Shown one piece after another: positions 26,389 through 33,107 of a stretch of 33,107 bases of DNA (its first letter is position 1; each line of letters starts with the position of its first letter). A model generated the notes under the pieces. The model did no database searches, had not been told where the DNA came from, and was given only the letters and a program-made list of their open reading frames with translations. The stretch covers positions 1-33,107 of the forward strand of contig JADLHF010000178.1 of NCBI GenBank assembly GCA_020848935.1. The letters are read 5' to 3'. A program made the position numbers and the translations under genes. The stretch is from Acetobacteraceae bacterium. Lineage in GTDB: Bacteria > Pseudomonadota > Alphaproteobacteria > Acetobacterales > Acetobacteraceae.

Positions 26389-27590
26389 GGGCCGCCTGCT
26401 GCCGCATCAGCCATCGCATCCTGCCCGCCGGCCGGCGTGGGTGTGCACGCTGCAAGCGGCAGCCCTGTGATCGCCGACTCGTAGGCGGGGCCCAGTCGCG
26501 CCCAACCGAACCGCACGGCATGGGCGCGACAGCGCGCCGCCGTTTCAGGCCGCCCGGCAAGTTCTGCGGCCTCGGCCAGGGCGCCTGCCAGGGCGACGTG
26601 ATCCGTCGCGGCATGGCCGACGATGGCACCGGGTTCGAACATTCGGCCAATGGCGGGATCGCTGATGATGTCGGGGATGCCGGCATGGTTGCATCCCACC
26701 ACCGGCGTGCCGGATGCCAGCGCTTCCACCAGCACCATGCCCTGCGCCTCCCACACCGCGGGGTTCACGAAGACGCTGGCGCGCGCATACAGACCAGGCA
26801 GGTCGGCCACCGCGCCGACGTCGTGAAAGGTGATCGCGTCCTGGTCGGCCGGCGGCACCGCCGCACGGATGGCCGCCATGACACCCCTGTCGGCATGGCC
26901 GGAATAGTCCAGCCGCATATCCGCATGGTGTCTGCGCAACAGGGCGAAGGCGCGGGCCAGCAGCACCGCGCCCTTGCGCGCCTCATTCGCATCGCCAACG
27001 AACAGCAGCTGCAGCGCACCGCCCGGCAACGGTTTGGGCATCGCGAGGTAGGGGCCGATGTCGGTGGGCGATGGCAACAACTGGCTGTCGCGGCCGAACT
27101 GCGCGCGCAGCGTGGCCTGCGCGAATCCCGATACCGTCAGCACTGCGTCCGCCTGGCCGATGACGTGGCGGAACATCATCGCGTCATGCGGGATGGTGCG
27201 GAACACCCGCCGCAGCGCAATGCCCGCCATCTGGAAGACCACCCGCATCCCGCCACGGTGCCGACGCGCCAGCAGGGCGCCGAAGGCGTCGTGGTAGTTC
27301 AGGCAGTGCACGGCGTCGAAGCCGCCGTCCAGCACCTCGCGCCGCACCTGCAACCCGAACCGGTGGAAGGGGGTCAGCCAGCGGTTGCGCCACGGCAGCA
27401 GCGCGCGCTGTTCCACCAGGATGCGGCGCACATCGCCGTCGCGTTCAACGGTGCGCGGGCCCGGCGCCGAGGAGATGATCGTCACCGCGTGCCCCCGCCG
27501 GGTCAGGTAGTGCGACAGATCGTGCAGCAGGCGCTCCGATCCGCGGCGCACCTGCGGCCAGCAATACGGGTTGGTCAGCGCGATGCGCAT
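26385..27590 (-). CDS. Glycosyltransferase family 4 (GT-B)
   Basis: This 401-residue protein begins with a typical GT-B N-terminus (NPYCWPQVRRGSERLLHDLS, then HYLTRRGHAVTIIS). The donor domain has LLFVGDANEARKGAVLLARAF and the EX7E segment in NPAVWEAQGMVLVEALASGT, followed by PVVGCNHAGIPDIIS. It would add one sugar of the repeat unit on the cytoplasmic face. GAGGG seven bases before ATG 27590 supports the start. The methyltransferase gene ends 27 bp upstream, and the stop overlaps the flippase start by ATGA. The Pro/Ala/Gly-rich tail (about 375-401) is probably disordered. It is distinct in sequence from the two GT4s further downstream. Confidence 0.9.
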   Translation of the reverse strand: MRIALTNPYCWPQVRRGSERLLHDLSHYLTRRGHAVTIISSAPGPRTVERDGDVRRILVEQRALLPWRNRWLTPFHRFGLQVRREVLDGGFDAVHCLNYHDAFGALLARRHRGGMRVVFQMAGIALRRVFRTIPHDAMMFRHVIGQADAVLTVSGFAQATLRAQFGRDSQLLPSPTDIGPYLAMPKPLPGGALQLLFVGDANEARKGAVLLARAFALLRRHHADMRLDYSGHADRGVMAAIRAAVPPADQDAITFHDVGAVADLPGLYARASVFVNPAVWEAQGMVLVEALASGTPVVGCNHAGIPDIISDPAIGRMFEPGAIVGHAATDHVALAGALAEAAELAGRPETAARCRAHAVRFGWARLGPAYESAITGLPLAACTPTPAGGQDAMADAAAGGP

Positions 27591-27617
27591 GCTCGGCCCT
27601 CGTGGTCGATCCGCCGC

Positions 27618-28496
27618 TCAGGGCGCCGCCCGGTACACCGCGTGCCACATCACCGCCGGCTGGCCGCGGGCGCCATAGCGGAAGCGGGATGTTTCGTGAA
27701 CCGTTTCGAACCCGGCATCGAAGATCATGCGCGACAGGGCGTTCGCACCCAGCCGCCACCAGATGTTTTCGCCCGCCCCGCCATTGTATTGCACGATCGG
27801 CAGCCCGTCATGCCGATCCAGGTCGGGATAGATCACGTCGGAGACCAGCGCCTCGCCGCGGGTCACGCCACGGATGCGCATCAGCGCCCCGATGGGATCG
27901 CGCAGATGCAGCAGCAGGTCGCCGCAATGCACCAGGTCAAACTGACCCAGCCTGTCTGGCGTCAGGTCATAGACGTTGCAGTGCACATGTTTGACCTTCG
28001 AGCCCAACGTGGCATGCGCCAGTTCAAAACCGGCGCCGAACCGGCGCTGCAACTCGGCCTCGCCCATGCCCGCGCGGATGCGCCATGGCAGGTCGAGCTC
28101 CGTCGCCCGCTCGATATCCAACGCCACCACTTCGGCCGCCCCACGACGCTCGAACTCGTAGGCCCAGAAGCCGTCGAAGCTGGCGATGTCCAGCACCCGC
28201 ATGCCGTTCATCCGCTCCGGCAGGTTATAGTGGTGCAGGATCGGCCGATGGTCGTAATAGCCCGGCGTGACCACGCCGCCGCCAAGATCGATCGTGTGGT
28301 ACCACTCGATTGCCGCCACCGCGCGGGCCAGTTCGCTGGGATTGGCCGGCGCCGCGGCCGGGGCGGGCACCTGGGCGACATCGACGCCGCCGCGGCGCAA
28401 TGCGCCGATGGGCACGGAAATCTCCAACCCCGCGCGCTTGCCGCTGGCGTAGAGCGAAGTGCGGACACCCAGGAAATGCATGCTGCGAGTCGCCAT
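27618..28496 (-). CDS. CmoB-like (DUF1698-type) SAM-dependent methyltransferase
   Basis: This 292-residue class I methyltransferase carries WYHTIDLGGGVVTPGYYDHR, the segment that marks relatives of the tRNA uridine-modifying enzyme CmoB. The SAM-binding motif follows (MRVLDIASFDGFWAYEFERRGA), then VVALDIE and FDLVHCGDLLLHL. CmoB itself uses carboxy-SAM, but many homologues outside the tRNA pathway lie in polysaccharide loci. Since this gene sits inside a glycosyltransferase operon and has no cmoA beside it, O-methylation of a sugar or chain-end capping is more likely; that is inference. AGGAGA about ten bases before ATG 28496 supports the start. It follows the GT2 gene by 61 bp and precedes the GT4 gene by 27 bp. 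Confidence 0.82.
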   Translation of the reverse strand: MATRSMHFLGVRTSLYASGKRAGLEISVPIGALRRGGVDVAQVPAPAAAPANPSELARAVAAIEWYHTIDLGGGVVTPGYYDHRPILHHYNLPERMNGMRVLDIASFDGFWAYEFERRGAAEVVALDIERATELDLPWRIRAGMGEAELQRRFGAGFELAHATLGSKVKHVHCNVYDLTPDRLGQFDLVHCGDLLLHLRDPIGALMRIRGVTRGEALVSDVIYPDLDRHDGLPIVQYNGGAGENIWWRLGANALSRMIFDAGFETVHETSRFRYGARGQPAVMWHAVYRAAP

Positions 28497-28557
28497 TGCG
28501 ATATCGTCTCCTATGCGAATGATGCCGCCGCACCCGGGCGGGGCATGGGTGCTGTTG

Positions 28558-29565
28558 TCAAAGGACCAGGTTGCGGAAACGGATGCTGCCGTAGATCAGG
28601 GTCGCATTCATCACCAGCATGCGCGGAATGTGCGCCAGGGTATGCACCATCTGCGCCCCGACCTTGGACGGGTTGAGGCTGCGGGTGCGCTGGATTGCCC
28701 GCAGCAGCAATACCACGGGCAACAGCAGCAGCGCGGCGGGATAATACCACGCAATCACCGCCAAAGCTGGCAGCAGCAGATAGAGCAACGCCGCCGGAAA
28801 ATAGAAAAACAGGTTGAATGTCAGCAGCTCACGCCGCAGCTCCGGGTGGCGGCGCAGCAATTCCGGCAGCACGAACAGGCGCGACGGGTCACAGAACCAC
28901 ATCAACAGCCCCTGCGTCTCCACTTCATGCTCGACGATCGCGCGCGGCTCAAAACTCCGGGCGCAGCCTGATTTCAGCATCCGCCACGCCAGGTCGGTAT
29001 CGGCGCACTCCGTCGTCCGATCCCAGGGATCGACGAAGCTCAAAGCCGTGTCGAAACCACCGTGCGACAGGAACAAGTCGCGTCGCATCAGCAGGTTTGC
29101 GGTGGGAAAGGTCGGGTGCTCGGCCGGCGTGACGAAGGTGATGCGCGACGTCAGCGTCACCTGCTGTTCCGGCTTGGCCAGCACCGGCCCACCAACGAAG
29201 GCGATGGCGGGATCGGCAAAATGCGCCAGGGCCGTGCGCAACCACGGCGCGGTGGGGCGGCAGTCGCTGTCGGTGAAGGCAATGATCGGCGCGCTGGCCA
29301 GCGACACGCCGAGATTGCGCGCCGGCGCCGGCCCGCGGTCCTGCGGCGTGCGGGCAAGTCGCAGGTTGAGGCCGAGCGCGCGCGCCTCATCGGCGACCAC
29401 GCCGAGATCCTCGGTGGAGCAATTGTCCACCAGCACCACCTCGAACCGGTCCAGCCCCAGGTCCTGGCGGGCCAGGCCGCGCATGCAATCGCGCAGCATC
29501 GCCGTGCGGTTCTTGCAGGGAATGACGACACTGACCGCGATCGATGTGGCGGGCGGGGCGTTCAT
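28558..29565 (-). CDS. Glycosyltransferase family 2 with C-terminal membrane segments
   Basis: This 335-residue GT-A enzyme has VSVVIPCKNRTAMLRDCMRG at the nucleotide-binding strand, VVLVDNCSTEDLG, the DxD-type motif in IIAFTDSDCRPTAPWL, and a catalytic acidic segment at TTECADTDLAWRMLKSG. Two hydrophobic stretches near residues 245-290 (FFYFPAALLYLLLPALAVIA and AALLLLPVVLLL) would anchor it in the inner membrane. It probably acts early in repeat-unit assembly, but order cannot be read from sequence. ATG 29565 overlaps the co-polymerase stop as ATGA, with GAGGTG upstream. The gap to the methyltransferase gene (61 bp) contains that gene's ribosome-binding site and no terminator. Confidence 0.9.
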   Translation of the reverse strand: MNAPPATSIAVSVVIPCKNRTAMLRDCMRGLARQDLGLDRFEVVLVDNCSTEDLGVVADEARALGLNLRLARTPQDRGPAPARNLGVSLASAPIIAFTDSDCRPTAPWLRTALAHFADPAIAFVGGPVLAKPEQQVTLTSRITFVTPAEHPTFPTANLLMRRDLFLSHGGFDTALSFVDPWDRTTECADTDLAWRMLKSGCARSFEPRAIVEHEVETQGLLMWFCDPSRLFVLPELLRRHPELRRELLTFNLFFYFPAALLYLLLPALAVIAWYYPAALLLLPVVLLLRAIQRTRSLNPSKVGAQMVHTLAHIPRMLVMNATLIYGSIRFRNLVL

Positions 29566-31784
29566 CGCAGCACCTCGTGCAGCCAGCGCGGCAGGTAGCG
29601 GCGATAGCGATTGAGCACGCAGCCGACCAGTTCCACCCGCTCCTCTTCAAGGTCGGCGCAAAGCCGTTCCAACGGCTCCCAGGACAGGCTGTTGGCGGCG
29701 GCCACCAGCATGACATGCGTGCAGGCACGGATCGCCAGCAGCGTCTCGGCCCCGCTCTGCCAGGGCGGCGCGTCGATCATCACCAGGTCGAACTGCTCGC
29801 CTGCCGCGGCAATGAGCGCATCCAGGCTGGGTCTGCCGCCCGTGGCATCCGATACTGCGTCGAAATCGGCGATCGCCCAGCCATCCGCGCGGGCGAAAAT
29901 CCCCGGGTCCGGGCGCTCGGCGTCCAGCACAACCATCGCCGGCGGTCGCGCCAGGCCGGCAACATATTCCCGCAGGCCCGGCCGCCGCCCGCCCATGTCC
30001 ACCAGCAACACGCGAAGACCCAACAACCCCGCCATGTGGCGCCCGACATGGGCGCACACCGTGCTCGCCCCTTCGCCATCGGCACCGGCCGTGACCACCA
30101 GCACCCGCATGCCCTCCTCGCTGACATAGCGGCCGAGCGCGGCCGCCGTGCGCGCCAGCACCGCGTCCGCCGCCGGGTCGATCGGCCGCCCCACGCCGAA
30201 TCCCCGGCGGCCCTGCGGCACGGCAGCCAGCAGGCGCAGGTTGAGCCGGCGCTCGACATCGCCCGGGGTCTTCAGCCGGTGATCGAAGAACTCGCGCAGC
30301 ACCACCCAAGTCAGCGCCAGCATCAACCCGCCGACCGCGGCAAAGGCCAGCATCGAGCTCTTGCGCACGCCGACCGGCGTCGCCTGTTCCGAGGGCGACT
30401 GCACCACCACCACATTGCCCAGCCGGGCCGCTTCCAGTGCCGCGATGCCGGTCGCCTCGTTCAGCTTGTTGTCGTTGAAGTCATAGGCCCGCGCCGCACT
30501 CGCCACGTCGCGCTTGAGTTCCTGCCAGCGCCCGATATCGTCCTGCAGCGTCTGGAGGCGGAGGCGGATCTCCTCGCGCTGCCTTTCGCGCATGGCAAGC
30601 TGGACGCGGCGCTGCTCGGCCGTGGCGCCCAGTTGCTGCGCCAGGGCCCGCGACAGCGCCCGCATGCTCGCCTGCAACCGGCGAATGGTGAGATCCTGGG
30701 CGCCGGCCGTGGTCTGCGCCGCCAACAACCGCGCCGCCGCGGTCGCGAGCTCGCCGGCAAGGGTCTGCTGCAACACGCTGCCGGATTGGGCCACGGCAAA
30801 GCTGGCCAGCTCGTCGTGGCCGGATTGATCGGCAGCCCGCAACTGCGCCAAAGCGGTCTGCGCCAGCTGGAGGTCCAGCCGCGCCGCATCCACGCCGGTA
30901 TCGGCATCCGACAGGCGGCGCAGCAATGCGGTGCGCTGGTCGTCGGGGTTGCTGATGCCATGCTCCCGCTCGTATGCGCCCAGTGCCTGCTCGGTCTCCA
31001 GCAGCCGCGCCGCGGTTTCGCGACGGCGTTCGCCGAAGAAATTCGTCGCCGTTGTGCCCTGGAACAAAGTCGCGCGGTGCGACAGATACCGATCGACCAA
31101 CATCTTCAGCATCAACTCCGGCGCGCCGCGCTGCGGCCAGAACAGCCGGGCGGTGAAAATGTTGCTGTTGGGCGTGGCTTCCACCAGCAACGCCTTGCTC
31201 ACCGCCTCGATCGCCAGCTCGCGCTCGGTCAGGCGTGGCTTCAGCCCCGCCCAGATCATCGCTTCGTCGAAAGCCTCCTTCAGCTGCCGCCACCACCGCC
31301 TGACGGTCTCCTTGACCAGGCCGAACAGCGAGGTTGGTGGCGGACGTGGCTGTTCGGTCAGATCGATGCGGTCGATCAGCGCGCTGATCAGGTCGCGGCT
31401 GCGCAGCATCTCCATCTCGGCCGTGGCATAGCCGGTCTGTGCCGAGAACAGCATCGAGCGATCGATCATTGTCGGCGAGGGCGCCTGTTCCTGACCGATG
31501 CGCACCAGCAGCTTCGCCTCCGCCATGTACAGGTCGCCGCGGATGAGCTGGAGATAGCCGAGCGTCAGCAGGATGCTGAGCACGGTGATCAGGATGATGG
31601 ACCAGATCCGGCGCCACACGATCTCGGCCAAGTCGCTCAGCGATACGATCGGCAGCAACTGGTCGGGCGCGCGCGGGCGCTGCCGCCGCACTGCGGCATT
31701 GCTGCCCACTTGTGGCGGTTCGCCCGGCGGGTTGAACCGCAGGTTCATGCGTCGGCCACGCCACTGCGCGCCGGCGTCGCCCAT
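29562..31784 (-). CDS. Wzz/GumC-type co-polymerase fused to a degenerate tyrosine-kinase domain
   Basis: This 740-residue protein combines a Wzz chain-length domain and a BY-kinase-like domain. A first membrane helix lies at about 60-82 (SIILITVLSILLTLGYLQLI). A long periplasmic coiled coil (about 230-450, rich in Ala, Gln, Arg and Leu) follows, then a second helix near 490-510 (LAFAAVGGLMLALTWVVL). In the cytoplasmic domain the P-loop reads GADGEGAST: the invariant Walker A lysine is Ala573 (GCG at 30066-30068). Walker A' is LLVDMGGRRPG, with Asp596 kept but its second acid replaced by Gly598. Walker B is intact (VMIDAPP, Asp671). The C-terminus has only two nearby tyrosines (NRYRRYLPRW), not a Tyr cluster. 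It is probably structural or regulatory, not an active kinase. ATG 31784 follows GAGG; ATG 31748 is possible. Confidence 0.88.
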   Translation of the reverse strand: MGDAGAQWRGRRMNLRFNPPGEPPQVGSNAAVRRQRPRAPDQLLPIVSLSDLAEIVWRRIWSIILITVLSILLTLGYLQLIRGDLYMAEAKLLVRIGQEQAPSPTMIDRSMLFSAQTGYATAEMEMLRSRDLISALIDRIDLTEQPRPPPTSLFGLVKETVRRWWRQLKEAFDEAMIWAGLKPRLTERELAIEAVSKALLVEATPNSNIFTARLFWPQRGAPELMLKMLVDRYLSHRATLFQGTTATNFFGERRRETAARLLETEQALGAYEREHGISNPDDQRTALLRRLSDADTGVDAARLDLQLAQTALAQLRAADQSGHDELASFAVAQSGSVLQQTLAGELATAAARLLAAQTTAGAQDLTIRRLQASMRALSRALAQQLGATAEQRRVQLAMRERQREEIRLRLQTLQDDIGRWQELKRDVASAARAYDFNDNKLNEATGIAALEAARLGNVVVVQSPSEQATPVGVRKSSMLAFAAVGGLMLALTWVVLREFFDHRLKTPGDVERRLNLRLLAAVPQGRRGFGVGRPIDPAADAVLARTAAALGRYVSEEGMRVLVVTAGADGEGASTVCAHVGRHMAGLLGLRVLLVDMGGRRPGLREYVAGLARPPAMVVLDAERPDPGIFARADGWAIADFDAVSDATGGRPSLDALIAAAGEQFDLVMIDAPPWQSGAETLLAIRACTHVMLVAAANSLSWEPLERLCADLEEERVELVGCVLNRYRRYLPRWLHEVLR

Positions 31785-31806
31785 GGATGGCCTCGGCCCG
31801 GTGATG

Positions 31807-32826
31807 TCATTGTGCAGCGTGCGCCGCCGCGCCGGCAGCCAGCCAGCCGCGGTACCATCCGATCGTCTCGGTCAGTGCCGCCTCCAGGGTCCAACCCGGT
31901 GTCCAGCCAAGCATGCGCCGCGCCTTGCCGGCAGCCAGATGCTGTTCGGGAATCTCGTTGGTCGCTTCGCCGAGGACCACAGGCTCCAGCTCCGCCCGCC
32001 CGGCCTGGGCCAGGATGGTCCGCACCAGGTCGATCACTGACATCGGCTGCTCGGTGCTGAAGTTGAAGGCATGGCCATGGATCGCCGGATCCTGCATGCA
32101 TTCGGCCAGCTGGAGATAGGCCCGCACCACGTCGCGGACATAGATGTAGTCGCGGATCATGCTGCCGTCACTGCGCAGGACCGGCCGCTCGCCGTTGATC
32201 GCCCAGCGGACGGTGCCCGGCACGATGCGGTTGAAGTTGAGGTCGCGCCCGCCGTAGAAGTTGCCCGCCCGCGTCACACAGACCGGCAATTTGTAGGTGT
32301 GGTGGTAGGTCTGCGCGATGATGTCCGTGCAGCTTTTCGACGCGTCGTACGGATGCCGGCCGTTCAGCGGCATCGCCTCGTCATAGGGCAGCTTGTCGGC
32401 CTGTCCATAGGCCTTGTCGGACGAGGCGACGACGATGCGCTTGACCAGCTTGCCGGTCTCGCGGCACGCCTCCAGCACGTTCCAGGTGCCCCGGATATTC
32501 GCCTCGAAGGTCGAGCGCGGGTTGCGCAGCGCGGTGCCGACGATCGGCTGCGCGCCGAGATGCATGACCGTGTCCGCCTCGTGTTCGTTGATGCCGCGCA
32601 ACACGGTCTCGTAGTCTTCCAGCGCGCCCTGAACCACGAAATGCGGCATGATGTCAGGGTCGTCCGGGGTCGTCACGAAGCGGCCGCGGTCCCGCACCAA
32701 GCCGACCGTGGTGGCCCCCAGACGGTGCAGCTCCTTGATCATCCAGGAGCCGAGAAATCCGCTGCACCCGGTCACGAACACCCGCTTGTCGCGCCAGAAT
32801 CCCGTCTCGGTCATACTGTCTGTCAT
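31807..32826 (-). CDS. NDP-sugar 4,6-dehydratase/epimerase (extended SDR; CDP-glucose 4,6-dehydratase-like)
   Basis: This 339-residue extended short-chain dehydrogenase would make a deoxy- or epimerised NDP-sugar for the cluster. The NAD-binding GCSGFLG is at residues 20-26. Catalytic residues are Tyr160 and Lys164 (HPYDASKS), with SSDKAYG at 135-141. The FWRDKRVFVTG beginning and SSDKAYG segment resemble CDP-glucose 4,6-dehydratases (RfbG) more than UDP-glucose epimerases. FYGGRDLNFNRIVPGTVRWA and SMIRDYIYVRDVVRAYL are further family segments. It appears to be the first gene of the operon; the co-polymerase begins 22 bp after its stop. ATG 32826 follows GAGGGA by about 11 bases; an in-frame ATG at 32814 cannot be excluded. 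The nucleotide and sugar are not determined. Confidence 0.85.
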   Translation of the reverse strand: MTDSMTETGFWRDKRVFVTGCSGFLGSWMIKELHRLGATTVGLVRDRGRFVTTPDDPDIMPHFVVQGALEDYETVLRGINEHEADTVMHLGAQPIVGTALRNPRSTFEANIRGTWNVLEACRETGKLVKRIVVASSDKAYGQADKLPYDEAMPLNGRHPYDASKSCTDIIAQTYHHTYKLPVCVTRAGNFYGGRDLNFNRIVPGTVRWAINGERPVLRSDGSMIRDYIYVRDVVRAYLQLAECMQDPAIHGHAFNFSTEQPMSVIDLVRTILAQAGRAELEPVVLGEATNEIPEQHLAAGKARRMLGWTPGWTLEAALTETIGWYRGWLAAGAAAHAAQ

Positions 32827-33107
32827 CTCTTGCTAATCCCTCATCGTCAGATACCGGACGGCATCGCGTGCTGATGACCAATCCAAACCATCAATTAAGC
32901 GCCCCCAACCGGACCAACGCCCATGTGGCGGGTGGCGCGGTCCTCGCAACCACCTCGCCAAGGCGGCCACCGAAGCTTGGCCGGCCGAACGTCATCGCGC
33001 CGCGAAACGCTGGTGCGCGCAATACTGGTACCGCAAGCACGTCGGCCAGCCAACGACAAATGCCGCCGGCGCACCCTTGAACCGGTGCACAGCTGGATGG
33101 TCATGGC
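32827..33107 (-). promoter_or_regulatory. Region upstream of the polysaccharide operon
   Basis: These 281 bp at the right edge contain no gene I can support. On the minus strand the 60 bp just before the dehydratase are more AT-rich (CTTAATTGATGGTTTGG near 32888-32904) and should hold the operon promoter, but no convincing -35/-10 pair is visible. A short open frame (32895-33104) has no recognisable domain. The C-terminus of another gene could lie to the right of the window. Confidence 0.35.

Noticed and set aside
25935-28676. 913-codon plus-strand open frame across the flippase, GT4 and methyltransferase genes
   Set aside because: It spans three well-supported minus-strand genes joined by ATGA or short gaps, and has no recognisable domain.
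29544-32060. 838-codon plus-strand open frame opposite the co-polymerase gene
   Set aside because: Low-complexity shadow; the minus-strand protein has membrane, coiled-coil and nucleotide-binding-like features.
32895-33104. 69-codon minus-strand open frame at the right edge
   Set aside because: Arg-rich, no motif and no convincing start signal; better treated as upstream region.

Overview
The window is about 33 kb of high-GC DNA from what looks like an alphaproteobacterium. I infer Rhodospirillales/Acetobacteraceae from codon usage, the mix of gene families and the Wzx/Wzy-type polysaccharide cluster; no rRNA or other marker gene is present to prove it. I saw no tRNA, rRNA, CRISPR array, transposase or integrase.

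Positions 1-3900 are a patchwork of plus-strand genes. They are a REP-like palindrome, an AT-rich orphan gene for a membrane-anchored protein (188-832), a MaoC-type hydratase, a lipase-like alpha/beta hydrolase, and a Pro/Ala/Arg-rich hypothetical protein. Positions 3921-7761 are minus-strand: an HMG-CoA lyase gene, then a trehalose-6-phosphate synthase gene (otsA) whose stop overlaps the start of a Gfo/Idh/MocA oxidoreductase gene by ATGA. Divergent from the lyase, 7874-12194 encodes the adaptor and permease of an RND (HAE1-type) efflux pump, with no outer-membrane channel gene beside it. A 392-bp leader rich in hairpins then precedes a 692-residue B12-binding-type radical SAM protein (12587-14665).

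Positions 14741-32826, all minus-strand, form an exopolysaccharide or O-antigen cluster. In transcription order it encodes an NDP-sugar 4,6-dehydratase, a Wzz/GumC-type co-polymerase fused to a degenerate tyrosine-kinase domain, a GT2, a CmoB-like methyltransferase, a GT4, a Wzx-like flippase, a secreted GH51-like glycosidase, a Wzy/WaaL-like polymerase or ligase, two GT2s, two GT4s, and, after a 574-bp gap, a GT39-type membrane glycosyltransferase. Five ATGA overlaps and short gaps indicate one long operon from 32826 to 16878. The genes suggest lipid-linked repeat units built by cytoplasmic glycosyltransferases, flipped by Wzx, polymerised by the Wzy-like protein under Wzz control, and trimmed or modified by the glycosidase. 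The initiating phosphoglycosyltransferase and the Wza export channel are not in the window.

The observations I rate highest are the loss of the Walker A lysine in the Wzz/kinase fusion, the uncharacterised cobalamin-type radical SAM protein with its structured leader next to the polysaccharide cluster, the otsA-oxidoreductase coupling without otsB, and the AT-rich membrane-plus-winged-helix-like gene at the left end. None proves a new system; each is a testable lead.
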